From NCBI RefSeq assembly GCF_013822795.1, contig NZ_PNLB01000022.1, positions 1 through 64,000 on the forward strand: a stretch of 64,000 bases of DNA, given 5' to 3'. A program made the translations under genes and the position numbers. The stretch is from Phenylobacterium sp. (GTDB lineage Bacteria > Pseudomonadota > Alphaproteobacteria > Caulobacterales > Caulobacteraceae). This document shows, piece after piece, positions 22,897 through 31,909 of this stretch (positions within the stretch are counted from its first letter, which is position 1; the number at the start of each line of letters is the position of its first letter). The notes below the pieces were generated by a model. It was not told the DNA's origin, made no database searches, and was given only the letters and a program-made list of their open reading frames with translations.

Positions 22897-23964
22897 ATGT
22901 CGCGATCGAACGCCGCCGAGTCGGGCGGCCCGAGTCTGACGCTCGTGCAGCAGCTGGATGCACGGGACTTTCTGCCGCTTGCCCTGCGCCACGGGGCGCT
23001 GAACATCGCCACCCTCGGGCTTTACCGATTTTGGGGCCGGAGCGAGAGCCGCCGGCGGCTGTGGGCGGCCACCGACATGAACGGCGAGCCGTTGGACTAT
23101 GGCGGTCTCGGGGTCGAGCTGATGATCGGCGCGCTCGCCAAGCTGGTGGTCGTCGGCGCGGCGCTGGCCGCCGCGGTGGCGGCGGTCCGGGGATACGGCG
23201 CCTGGGGCGCGCCGGCGGCGCTGGTCGCGGCGGCCAGCGTCACGCTGTTCCTGGGATTCTGCCGCTTCGTCGGCTTCGTCTATCTGGCCACCCGAACGGA
23301 GTGGCGCGGGCAGGTGTTCGAGGTCGACGGCTCGTCGGCGACTTTTGCGCTGGGCGAGTTGCGCGACGCGGCGATCAGCGTGCTGACGCTCGGCTGGTCG
23401 CGGCCAGCGGCCGACCGGCGGCGCGACGCGGCGCTGTGGGGCGGCCTGCGCCACCCGCATCGCCCGGCCGCCTATGACGCGGCGGCTGCGGCGCGCCGTC
23501 CGCTCTACAGCGTCTTCGCCATCGGCTGGTTCGGGACTGTGATGATCGCGCTGTTCGCGGCGGGGGTGCTGCTGGGCCTGGCGGCGGGCCTGGTGCCCAC
23601 GATCGCCATCGGAACGGGGTCGAGCCTGGGCCTGCTGGCGGGGCTGGTCGCGCTGGTGCTGGGCTTATGGCCGCCCCTGGTGCTCGCCTGGGCGCCGTAC
23701 CAGGCTGCGCGGCGCAGCGCGACGGCGGCGGGACTGGGCCTGGCGCTGCCGCTACGCCGGCGGGCCTGGGCGCGGCTGCAGGCGACCAACACCGCGCTGC
23801 GCATCGTCTCGCTGGGGGCGCTGGCGCCCTACGCGGCGGCCCGTGAGAGCGCGTTCGTCTTTTCGCGGCTGGAAGAAGCGCGCCGGCTGTCGAGGCGGAC
23901 GAGAGCGGCGCGGCGGTTGGCGGCCGTGGCGTTCGCGCCCGTGGAGGCCAGGGCGGGGGCCTGA
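22897..23964 (+). CDS. DUF898 (YjgN-like) multi-pass membrane protein
   Basis: ALNIATLGLYRFWGRSESRRRLWAATDMNGEPLDYGG pattern, several TM helices. Confidence 0.82.
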   Translation: MSRSNAAESGGPSLTLVQQLDARDFLPLALRHGALNIATLGLYRFWGRSESRRRLWAATDMNGEPLDYGGLGVELMIGALAKLVVVGAALAAAVAAVRGYGAWGAPAALVAAASVTLFLGFCRFVGFVYLATRTEWRGQVFEVDGSSATFALGELRDAAISVLTLGWSRPAADRRRDAALWGGLRHPHRPAAYDAAAAARRPLYSVFAIGWFGTVMIALFAAGVLLGLAAGLVPTIAIGTGSSLGLLAGLVALVLGLWPPLVLAWAPYQAARRSATAAGLGLALPLRRRAWARLQATNTALRIVSLGALAPYAAARESAFVFSRLEEARRLSRRTRAARRLAAVAFAPVEARAGA

Positions 23965-24021
23965 GGCCGCGGCCGATTTGCTTTGATGGGATGACATCCC
24001 CGGCGCTCGCCCGCTAAGGCT

Positions 24022-25800
24022 ATGCGCATCATGGACGCTAGAATCCGCCCCACAGACGCCCCGTTCCGCGACGCGCGCTATGCGCCGACGCAGCTGGACA
24101 TCGAGGAGAGGGGCGGCGGCGAGCTGATCCTGTCCAATCCGACGCCGTTCTCCGGCGACTTCACCACCATGACCCAGGCGCTGGACCGCTGGGCGCGCGA
24201 GGCGCCGGGCCGGGCCTGGTTGGCCGAGCGCTCGGGCGAGGGGTGGCGGCGGACCTCGTTCGGCGAGGCGCGCGAGCAGGTGCGGGCGATCGCCGGGGGC
24301 CTGCGCGAACTGGGCGTGGTCGGGACCCGGCCGCTGCTGATCCTGGCGCGCAACGGGATCGACCACGGGCTGGTCGGCTACGCGGCGATGAGCCAGGGCA
24401 TGCCGATCGCGCCGGTCTCGCCGCAGTATGGGCTGCCGGGCGCGAATCTGACGCGGCTGGCCCATGCGGTCGAGGTGCTCAAACCGGCGGCGGTCTACAC
24501 CGAGGACGCCGGCCTGTTCTCCGAGGCGCTGGAAGCGCCGTTCCTGGCCGGGCTGCCGGTCATCGCTGGCAAGAACGCGCGGCCGGGCGACGTGCCGCTG
24601 GCGCGGCTGCTGAGCGCGGCCGGCGTCGATGCGAGCGCCCAGCCCGACGACCACGCCAAGTATCTGCTGACCTCTGGATCGACCGGCCTGCCCAAGGCGG
24701 TGATCTGCCTGCATCGCGGGATCGCGCTGAACTCCGCGCAGATCGCGGCCTGCTTCGCCGACGACGAGCCGCCGGTGATGGTCAACTCCGCGCCCTGGAG
24801 CCACAGCCTGGGGGCCAATTCGATCCTGCACATGGCGCTGCATCGCGGCGGGACCGTGTATATCGACGCTGGCCAGCCGGTGGCCGGGCGGTTCGCCGAG
24901 ACGGTGCGCAACCTGACCGAGGTGGCGACCACCTATCACAACATGGTCCCGGCCGGCTGGATGCTGCTGGTCGGCGAGCTGGAGCGCGACGAGGCGCTGG
25001 CCAAGACCTTCTTCGAGCAGGTGCGGGTGCTGCAGTACGGCGGCGCGGCGCTGGGCCAGGACACCTGCGACCGCATCCAGGCCGTCGCCCTGGCGACTGT
25101 CGGCGAGAAGATCAGCTTTGCGTCCGGCTATGGCGCGACCGAGACCGGGCCGACCGCCTGCAACGTCCATTGGCGCAACGACCGCATGGGGCTGATCGGC
25201 CTGCCGGTGCCGGGCACGGCGGTCAAGTTGACCCCGTCGGCGGGCAAGCTGGAGTTCCGGGTGAAGGGGCCGCAGGTCTCGCCCGGCTATCTGGGCCGGC
25301 CGGAGCTGTCGGCGCAGAGCTATGACGCCGACGGCTTCTATCTGCTGGGCGACGCGGCGCGGTTCGTCGACGAGGGCAGCCCGCAGGCGGGCCTGGCCTT
25401 CGACGGCCGCATCTCGGAAAACTTCAAGCTGGCCAGCGGCACCTTCGTCACGGTCGGCGACCTGCGGGTGAAGGCGGTCTCGGCGGTGGGCGACGCGGTC
25501 ACCGACGCCGTGGTCTGCGGCGAGGGCAAGGAAGCCGTCGGCCTGCTGTTCTATCCGAACCCGAACATGGACCGCGCGGCGATCGCCGCGGCGGTGCGGG
25601 CCGGGATCGAGCGCTTCAACGCCGGGGCCAAGGGCTCGGGCGGCAAGGTGGCCCGCGCGCTGGTGCTGGACACGCCCCCCGACGCCAACGCCGGCGAGAT
25701 CACCGACAAGGGCTATATCGCCCAGCCCGTCGCCCGCACGCTGCGGGCGGCGCAGGCCGAACGTCTCTTTTCCGATGCTGCTGATGTGATGGTGTTTTGA
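24022..25800 (+). CDS. AMP-dependent acyl-CoA ligase, feruloyl-CoA synthase-like
   Basis: KYLLTSGSTGLPKAVICLHRG AMP-binding motif; SGYGATETGPTACN. Confidence 0.88.
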   Translation: MRIMDARIRPTDAPFRDARYAPTQLDIEERGGGELILSNPTPFSGDFTTMTQALDRWAREAPGRAWLAERSGEGWRRTSFGEAREQVRAIAGGLRELGVVGTRPLLILARNGIDHGLVGYAAMSQGMPIAPVSPQYGLPGANLTRLAHAVEVLKPAAVYTEDAGLFSEALEAPFLAGLPVIAGKNARPGDVPLARLLSAAGVDASAQPDDHAKYLLTSGSTGLPKAVICLHRGIALNSAQIAACFADDEPPVMVNSAPWSHSLGANSILHMALHRGGTVYIDAGQPVAGRFAETVRNLTEVATTYHNMVPAGWMLLVGELERDEALAKTFFEQVRVLQYGGAALGQDTCDRIQAVALATVGEKISFASGYGATETGPTACNVHWRNDRMGLIGLPVPGTAVKLTPSAGKLEFRVKGPQVSPGYLGRPELSAQSYDADGFYLLGDAARFVDEGSPQAGLAFDGRISENFKLASGTFVTVGDLRVKAVSAVGDAVTDAVVCGEGKEAVGLLFYPNPNMDRAAIAAAVRAGIERFNAGAKGSGGKVARALVLDTPPDANAGEITDKGYIAQPVARTLRAAQAERLFSDAADVMVF

Positions 25801-27341
25801 TGAACGGCGCCGACGCCCTGATTACCACCCTCGTCGAAAACGAGGTCACCGCCTGCTTCGCCAATCCCGGCACCAGCGAGATGCAGTTCGTCGCGGCGCT
25901 GGACCGTGAACCGCGGATGCGGCCGGTGCTGTGCCTGTTCGAGGGCGTGGCGACGGGCGCGGCCGACGGCTATGGCCGGATCGCCGAGACCCCGGCCTGC
26001 ACCCTGCTGCACCTGGGCCCCGGCTACGGCAACGGCCTGGCCAACCTGCACAACGCGCGACGCGCCTTCACCCCGATCGTCAACGTGATCGGCGACCACG
26101 CCACCTATCACCGCCAGTACGACGCGCCGCTGAACTCCGACATCCCGACCATCGTCGGCCCCAACTCGCTGTGGGTGAAGTCGGCCGACAGCCCCGACAG
26201 CGTCGCCGAACTGACCGCCGAGGCGGTGACCGCCAGCTATGGCGCGCCGGGCGGGCCGGTCAGCCTGATCCTGCCGGCCGACTCGGCCTGGCTGGAGACC
26301 ACCAAGGGCGCGGTGAAGGCCCCTGTCCCGACGCGCGCGCCGCCAGCCAGCGGCGTGGTCGAGGAGGTCGCCAAGAAGGTCCGCGCCGCCGCCAAGCCGG
26401 TGGTGCTGCTGGGCGGGCAGGGGACCAGCGCCAAGGCCCTGGAGCAGGCCGCGCGCCTGCAGGCGGCGGGCGTGCGGGTGATGGCCGACACCTTCTGCGC
26501 GCGCCAGCCGCGCGGCGCGGGCGTCTTCCAGCCGGCGCGGATGCAGTACTTCGGCGAGGCGGCGCTGGCCGACCTGGAAGGCACAGACCTGATGGTGTTC
26601 GTGGGCACCGTGACCCCGGTGGCGTTCTTCGCCTATCCGGACCGGCCGAGCGTGCTGGTGCCCGAGGGCTGCGAGACCACGACCCTGGCGCAGCGGTCGG
26701 AGGACGCGGTCGCCGGCCTGGCGGCCCTGGCCGACGCCCTGGGCGCGCCGGCGAGCGGCCCGGTCCAGTCCTACAAGGTGGCCGACGCCGCGCCGACCGG
26801 GCCCCTGACCCCGCAGTCGGCGGGTGTGTCGGTGGCCCGCCATCTGCCGGAAGGCGCGATCATCTGCGACGACTCGGTGACCTCGGGCGGCGGCATCGCC
26901 GTGCCCTGCGCGACCGCCAAGGCGCATGACGTGCTGGCCCTGACCGGCGGGGCGATCGGCATCGGCGGGCCGCTGGCCATTGGGGCGGCGGTCGCCGCGC
27001 CCGACCGCAAGATCGTGTCGCTGAACGGCGACGGCTCGGCGATGTACACGGTGCAGAGCCTCTGGACGATGGCGCGCGAGAACCAGGACGTGACGGTGGT
27101 GGTGTTCGCCAATCACTCGTACCGGATCCTCAACATCGAGATGGGCCGCACCGGCTCGGGCAATCCGGGCCCGTCGGCCAGCAAGTTGCTGGACCTGGGC
27201 GATCCCAAGATCGACTGGGTGTCGCTGGCCAAGGGCCTGGGCGTGCCGGCCGTGCGCTGCGAGACGGCCGAGGAGTTCGATGCCGCCTTCGCCAAGGCCA
27301 TGGCCGAGCCCGGCCCGAAGTTCATCGAAGCGGCGATCTAG
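25797..27341 (+). CDS. ThDP-dependent enzyme, acetolactate synthase/benzoylformate decarboxylase-like
   Basis: NGDGSAMYTVQSLWTMARENQDVTVVVFAN (GDG-x-NN-like ThDP motif); FANPGTSEMQFVAAL; ATGA overlap with upstream ligase. Confidence 0.88.
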   Translation: MMNGADALITTLVENEVTACFANPGTSEMQFVAALDREPRMRPVLCLFEGVATGAADGYGRIAETPACTLLHLGPGYGNGLANLHNARRAFTPIVNVIGDHATYHRQYDAPLNSDIPTIVGPNSLWVKSADSPDSVAELTAEAVTASYGAPGGPVSLILPADSAWLETTKGAVKAPVPTRAPPASGVVEEVAKKVRAAAKPVVLLGGQGTSAKALEQAARLQAAGVRVMADTFCARQPRGAGVFQPARMQYFGEAALADLEGTDLMVFVGTVTPVAFFAYPDRPSVLVPEGCETTTLAQRSEDAVAGLAALADALGAPASGPVQSYKVADAAPTGPLTPQSAGVSVARHLPEGAIICDDSVTSGGGIAVPCATAKAHDVLALTGGAIGIGGPLAIGAAVAAPDRKIVSLNGDGSAMYTVQSLWTMARENQDVTVVVFANHSYRILNIEMGRTGSGNPGPSASKLLDLGDPKIDWVSLAKGLGVPAVRCETAEEFDAAFAKAMAEPGPKFIEAAI

Positions 27342-27375
27342 GCGGTCTGGAAGAGCGCCGCTCCGCGGCGCGAAC

Positions 27376-27476
27376 CCCTCACCCAACCTCTCCCCTTGGA
27401 AGGGGAGAGGGGACGTCAGGGCATGGCTCAACTTCTCCCCGCGGGGAGAGGGAGGGTGAGGGGAGGATCCACTCTC
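27376..27476. repeat. palindromic intergenic repeat, CTCTCCCC...GGGGAGAG type
   Basis: CCCCTCACCCAACCTCTCCCCTTGGAAGGGGAGAGGGG and mirrored CTTCTCCCCGCGGGGAGAGGGAGGGTGAGGGG. Confidence 0.75.
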
Positions 27477-27546
27477 ACCGAAGCGGGAGTGGGAACCGCG
27501 GCGCGGTCCGCAGGTTGGGGGACATTCCCAACCTCAGGAGGCCGCC

Positions 27547-27960
27547 ATGCACGCCCAGCAGATCATTCCGACGCATCCCCAGGCCGGCGGGCTGACCAAT
27601 GCGGCGCTGATCGCCTGCATCGAGGAATGCTACGACTGCGCCCAGACCTGCACTGCCTGCGCCGACGCCTGCCTGGGCGAGGACAAGGTGGTCAAGCTGA
27701 CCCAGTGTATCCGCTTCTGCCTGGACTGCGCCGACGTCTGCGCGACGACCGGGGCGCTGGCGACGCGGCGCACGGGATCCAACCAGGTGCTGGTCGGCGA
27801 GATGATCGGGCTGTGCGAAGCGGCCTGCCGGCTGTGCGCGCAGGAGTGCGAACGGCACGCCGCGCACATGGAGCATTGCCGGATTTGCGCTGAAGCTTGC
27901 CGCATGTGCGAACAAGCCTGCGCCCAGGCGCGGCAGGAGAACTTCGCCACCCAGCACTGA
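27547..27960 (+). CDS. four-helix-bundle copper-binding/storage protein (Csp/DUF326-like), Cys-rich
   Basis: 19 Cys by my count in CxxxC/CxxC heptad pattern; no signal peptide. Confidence 0.88.
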   Translation: MHAQQIIPTHPQAGGLTNAALIACIEECYDCAQTCTACADACLGEDKVVKLTQCIRFCLDCADVCATTGALATRRTGSNQVLVGEMIGLCEAACRLCAQECERHAAHMEHCRICAEACRMCEQACAQARQENFATQH

Positions 27961-28029
27961 GCGGGCCAGGAACCAACCCCTAGATAACGCCGTTCCGGAA
28001 TTGGCTGCGCAGGTTTGCGGGAGTGGACC

Positions 28030-28233
28030 ATGGCTGAAGTTCGTTCGAGCGCGGGAACGCTGCTGGCGAAGTACCTGCTGGGGCTGATCCTGACCGTCAT
28101 TGGGTTGGCGGTCGTGCTCTACGGCGTCTTCAACAGCGCCACGACTACGATGCTGCTGGGCTTCGTCGTCGCGGCGGTGGGGATCTGGCTGGTCGTGCGG
28201 AAGATCGTGGAGCGCAACCGGCCGCCAGCCTGA
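28030..28233 (+). CDS. small two-TM membrane protein
   Basis: MAEVRSSAGTLLAKYLLGLILTVIGLAVVLYGVF...; ATG preceded by cgggagtggacc. Confidence 0.6.
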   Translation: MAEVRSSAGTLLAKYLLGLILTVIGLAVVLYGVFNSATTTMLLGFVVAAVGIWLVVRKIVERNRPPA

Positions 28234-28276
28234 AGCGCCGTACTGCGGCGCTTCACGTTTTTCATCACAATCTGAA

Positions 28277-28316
28277 ATATTGCGTCGCACCATTGATTTT
28301 GTGTGCGCCGCAACAT
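28277..28316. promoter_or_regulatory. imperfect inverted repeat (ATATTGCGTCGCAC-N12-GTGCGCCGCAACAT) upstream of small ORF
   Basis: 12 of 14 positions pair; lies in an unusually AT-rich stretch. Confidence 0.5.
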
Positions 28317-28344
28317 AGATAGCCTTCAGCATATGGAGGCGATC

Positions 28345-28470
28345 ATGCTGTTTGCCGATTACGAGAACATCGAAGGCCAACTGGCTTTCTATCAAACGGT
28401 CAACGCGTTCGTGACCAAGGCGCTGGCGCATCTGCGCGGCAATGCGGAACACCTGCTTTCGCACGCCTAA
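28345..28470 (+). CDS. 41-aa small ORF MLFADYENIEGQLAFYQTVNAFVTKALAHLRGNAEHLLSHA
   Basis: ATG preceded by GGAGG with 6-nt spacing; stop followed 20 nt later by a strong terminator; below the ORF-track size cut-off. Confidence 0.6.
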   Translation: MLFADYENIEGQLAFYQTVNAFVTKALAHLRGNAEHLLSHA

Positions 28471-28490
28471 GGCGAACCTGACCCAATGAG

Positions 28491-28521
28491 AAAGGCCCGC
28501 GGAGCGATCCGCGGGCCTTTT
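28491..28521 (+). terminator. rho-independent terminator
   Basis: AAAGGCCCGCGG-AGCGAT-CCGCGGGCCTTTT. Confidence 0.85.
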
Positions 28522-28586
28522 CGTTTGGGCGATCGTTTTGCGTCCGGCGGGATGACATCGGCGGGCGGGCCTGACAGAGCTTGGGC

Positions 28587-29969
28587 ATGAAGACGCTCGT
28601 CGATCCGCACAAGGCGCTGAGCCAAGGCCTGGCCGACCTTCGCACCCGCTTCAAGGTTCCGGCGAGCTTTCCGCCGCTGGTGCTGGCCGCCGCCGAGGCC
28701 GCCGCGCAACGCGCGCCCAGCGAGCACGTCGACCGCACCGAGCGGCCGTTCGTCACCCTGGACCCCGCGACCTCGACCGATCTCGACCAGGCCTTCGCGA
28801 TCGAGTGCCGGGGCGGCGACCTGCTGCTGCACTATGCGATCGCCGACGTGGCGTGGTTCGTGCGCGACGGCGACCCCGTCGACCAGGAAGCCTGGAAGCG
28901 CGGCGCGACGCTCTACCTGCCGGACGGCAAGGCCAGCCTCTATCCGCCGGCGCTGAGCGAGGGGGCGGCGAGCCTGCTGCCGAGCGGGCCGCGGCTGGCG
29001 GTGGTGTTCACGGTCAAGGTGGCGGCGGACGGCAAGGTGGCGCTGGAGGGCGCCGAGCGGGCGCTGATCCAGAGCCGCGCCAAGCTGGCCTATGACCAGG
29101 TCGCTTCCGCCGATCTGCCGGACGGCTTCGAGGAGCTGGCCGAGCGGATCCGGGCCGCCGAAGAGCGCCGCGGCGCGGTGCGGGTCGATCCGCCCGAGCA
29201 GGAGGTGGCGATGGTGGAGGGGCGGCTGCAACTGCGGTTCCGGCCGCGGGCGCGTTCGGAGGAGCAGAACGCGGCGCTGTCGCTGGCGACCAACCTGGCG
29301 ATCGCCCAGACCCTGCAGCAGCACAAGACCGGCCTGTTCCGGGTGATGCCCGAGCCCGACGACTGGGCGGTGAAGCGGCTGCGCCAGACGGCGCGGGCGT
29401 TCGGGCTGAGCTGGCCGCAGATGGAGAGCCTGGCGCAGTTCGAGATCGGGCTGGACCCGCACGATCCGAAGCAGGCGGCGTTCATGCTGGCCGTGCGGCG
29501 GGCCGGCGCCCCGGCCGCCTATGTGCCGTTCCGCGAGGGCGAGGCGCCCTGGCACGCGGCGATGGCGGCGACCTATGCGCACGCGACGGCCCCGCTGCGC
29601 CGGCTGGCCGACCGTTACGTGGTTGAGACGACCCTGGCGGTCGCTAACGGCCAGCCGCCGCCGGCCGCGGCGGTCGAGGCGTTCGAAGCGCTGCCCAAGG
29701 TGATGGCCCGCGCCGACAGCCAGGCGGGGCAGATCGACCGCGCGGTGATCGACCTGGCCGAGAGCGTGATGCTGCAGGGCCGGGAAGGCGAGACCTTCGA
29801 TGCGGTGGTCACCGACATCGACGAGCGCGGCGCGCGGATGCAGCTGTGCGAGCTGCCGGTGGTGGCGCGGGTCACCGCCCACAAGGTCGAGGTCGGCGAC
29901 CGGCTGGTCGTACGGCTGGAGATGGCTGAGCCGGCCCAGGCGCAGGTGGCGTTCGAACGGATCGCCTAA
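28587..29969 (+). CDS. RNB-domain exoribonuclease (RNase II family)
   Basis: VTLDPATSTDLDQAFAIE and YAHATAPLRRLADRYV motifs. Confidence 0.92.
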   Translation: MKTLVDPHKALSQGLADLRTRFKVPASFPPLVLAAAEAAAQRAPSEHVDRTERPFVTLDPATSTDLDQAFAIECRGGDLLLHYAIADVAWFVRDGDPVDQEAWKRGATLYLPDGKASLYPPALSEGAASLLPSGPRLAVVFTVKVAADGKVALEGAERALIQSRAKLAYDQVASADLPDGFEELAERIRAAEERRGAVRVDPPEQEVAMVEGRLQLRFRPRARSEEQNAALSLATNLAIAQTLQQHKTGLFRVMPEPDDWAVKRLRQTARAFGLSWPQMESLAQFEIGLDPHDPKQAAFMLAVRRAGAPAAYVPFREGEAPWHAAMAATYAHATAPLRRLADRYVVETTLAVANGQPPPAAAVEAFEALPKVMARADSQAGQIDRAVIDLAESVMLQGREGETFDAVVTDIDERGARMQLCELPVVARVTAHKVEVGDRLVVRLEMAEPAQAQVAFERIA

Positions 29970-30865
29970 ACCGGGGCCAGCGCCGCGAACCGCTCGGCGA
30001 GGAAGTCCACCAGCGCCCGCACTGCGGGCATGAGGCCGCGCCGGGTCGGGAACACCGCGTGGATCAAGCCGCTGCGCGGCGCCCAGCCGTCGGGCACGGC
30101 GACCAGGGCGCCAGTCTGCAGGGTGTCGCCAAGCATCAGGGTCGGCAGTTGGGCCACGCCGGCTCCGGCCAGGGCGGCGGCGCGTAGGGTTTCGAAATCG
30201 TCGGTGGTCAGCACCGGATCGTGGCGCACCTCGGCCAGGGCGCCGTCTGGCCCCTGCAGGCGCCAGACGTGCTCGCCGGGGCCCCAGTCGAGGCTGGGCG
30301 CGCCATGCAGGTCGGCGGGGACGCGGATCTCGCCGAGGCGAGCGAGCAAGGCCGGCTGGATGACCAGGCGCTGGGGACTTTCGCCCAGCACCCGGTGGGC
30401 CAGGTCGCTGTCGGCCAGCGGCGGGAAGCGCACGCGCAGGGCCAGGTCGAAGCGCTCGCCGACCACGTCGACATGCCGGTTGGTCGCGTCCAGCTGCAGC
30501 TTCACGCGCGGATAGCGGGCCAGGAAGTCGGCCAAGATCGGCGCGACCTGGGTGTGCAGCAGGGCGATGGGGCAGGCGAGGCGCACCGTCCCGCACGGCT
30601 CGGAGCGGACCTGGTCGACGGCGTCCTGGGCGGCCTCGGCCTCGATCACCATGGCCCGGCAGTGGCGGTAGAACACCTCGCCGACCTCGGTGATGGCGAA
30701 CTGACGGGTGGAGCGCTGGATCAGGCGCACGCCGAGCCGTTCCTCGAGCCCGGAAATGCGCCGGCTGAGCTTGGACTTCGGCACGCCCAGGGCGCGGCTG
30801 GCCGGGGCGAAGCCGCCGTGATCGATCACCTGGGCGAAGTAGTAGAGGTCGTTCAGATCCTGCAC
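29966..30865 (-). CDS. LysR family transcriptional regulator
   Basis: N-terminal HTH DLYYFAQVIDHGGFAPASRALGVPKSKLSRRISGLEERLGVRLIQRSTR. Confidence 0.95.
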   Translation of the reverse strand: MQDLNDLYYFAQVIDHGGFAPASRALGVPKSKLSRRISGLEERLGVRLIQRSTRQFAITEVGEVFYRHCRAMVIEAEAAQDAVDQVRSEPCGTVRLACPIALLHTQVAPILADFLARYPRVKLQLDATNRHVDVVGERFDLALRVRFPPLADSDLAHRVLGESPQRLVIQPALLARLGEIRVPADLHGAPSLDWGPGEHVWRLQGPDGALAEVRHDPVLTTDDFETLRAAALAGAGVAQLPTLMLGDTLQTGALVAVPDGWAPRSGLIHAVFPTRRGLMPAVRALVDFLAERFAALAPV

Positions 30866-30909
30866 GGCGTCGTTCTATTTTTGGAACTCTGAGGTCGAGA
30901 AACGACGCC
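30866..30909. promoter_or_regulatory. separated perfect 9-bp inverted repeat GGCGTCGTT / AACGACGCC in LysR-pirin divergent region
   Basis: 30866-30874 and 30901-30909, immediately upstream of the LysR start codon. Confidence 0.5.
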
Positions 30910-30983
30910 TACCGCCGCTATCGTCCCAGGTCTACCTCCTGAGCCAACGTGATCGGACCCGCTCCGATCTTCAGGAGACCACC

Positions 30984-31847
30984 ATGAAGAAGATACTCGG
31001 CGTCTACAGCGCCCCGCGCCCGCACTGGGTCGGCGACGGCTTTCCGGTGCGCTCGCTGTTTTCCTACGACAGCCACGGGCGGCACATGAGCCCGTTCCTG
31101 CTGCTGGACTACGCCGGTCCCGCCAAGTTCGAGCCGGCGGCCAAGCCGCGCGGAGTCGGCCAGCATCCGCACCGCGGCTTCGAGACCGTGACCATCGTCT
31201 ATGACGGCGAGGTCGAGCACCGCGACTCCACCGGCGCCGGCGGCAAGATCGGCCCCGGCGACGTGCAGTGGATGACCGCCGCCTCGGGCATCCTGCACGA
31301 GGAGTTCCACTCCCACGACTTCACCCGCACCGGCGGGACCCTGAAGATGGTCCAGCTGTGGGTGAACCTGCCGGCCAAGGAAAAGCTGGCGGCCCCCGGC
31401 TACCAGACCCTGGTCGATGCGGAGATTCCCGCGGTGGCCCTGCTGGATGGCGCGGGATCGGTGCGGGTGATCGCCGGCCAGTACGGCGGCGGCCGCGGAC
31501 CGGCCAGGACCTTCACGCCGATGGACGTCTGGGACATGCGCCTGAACCAAGGCGGGATCAGCCGGTTCGAGATCGAGGAAGGCCGGACCCTGGCGCTCAT
31601 CGTCCTGGACGGGGCGATCAACGTGAACGGGCAGGACGTGCGCGAAGCCCAGATGGTGATGCTGGACCCTGACGGCCAAGGCCTGGAGGTCCGGGCCGAC
31701 ACCGACGCGGTGGTGCTGCTGCTGAGCGGCGAGCCGATCGACGAGCCGATCGTCGGCTACGGCCCCTTCGTCATGAACAGCGAGGACGAGATCGCCCAGG
31801 CGGTCGCCGACTTCAACCGCGGCCAGTTCGGCCAGATCGCCCACTGA
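30984..31847 (+). CDS. pirin family protein
   Basis: HPHRGFETVTIVYDGEVEHRDSTGAGGKIGPGDVQWMTAASGILHEEF. Confidence 0.95.
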   Translation: MKKILGVYSAPRPHWVGDGFPVRSLFSYDSHGRHMSPFLLLDYAGPAKFEPAAKPRGVGQHPHRGFETVTIVYDGEVEHRDSTGAGGKIGPGDVQWMTAASGILHEEFHSHDFTRTGGTLKMVQLWVNLPAKEKLAAPGYQTLVDAEIPAVALLDGAGSVRVIAGQYGGGRGPARTFTPMDVWDMRLNQGGISRFEIEEGRTLALIVLDGAINVNGQDVREAQMVMLDPDGQGLEVRADTDAVVLLLSGEPIDEPIVGYGPFVMNSEDEIAQAVADFNRGQFGQIAH

Positions 31848-31909
31848 TCCCCTGACGCCGCCGGTCCCCCCGGCCGGCGGCGTCCCTTTTCCCCTGAAAG
31901 GAACGACAC

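Noticed and set aside
19712-22963. 1083-aa minus-strand ORF
   Set aside because: Antisense shadow of glycosyltransferase 9, dihydroorotase and hydrolase genes; Arg/His/Gln-rich composition typical of high-GC wobble-frame artefacts
25713-27431. 572-aa minus-strand ORF
   Set aside because: Antisense to the ThDP enzyme gene; no recognisable domain
28467-30596. 709-aa minus-strand ORF
   Set aside because: Antisense to the RNB ribonuclease and out of frame with the LysR gene
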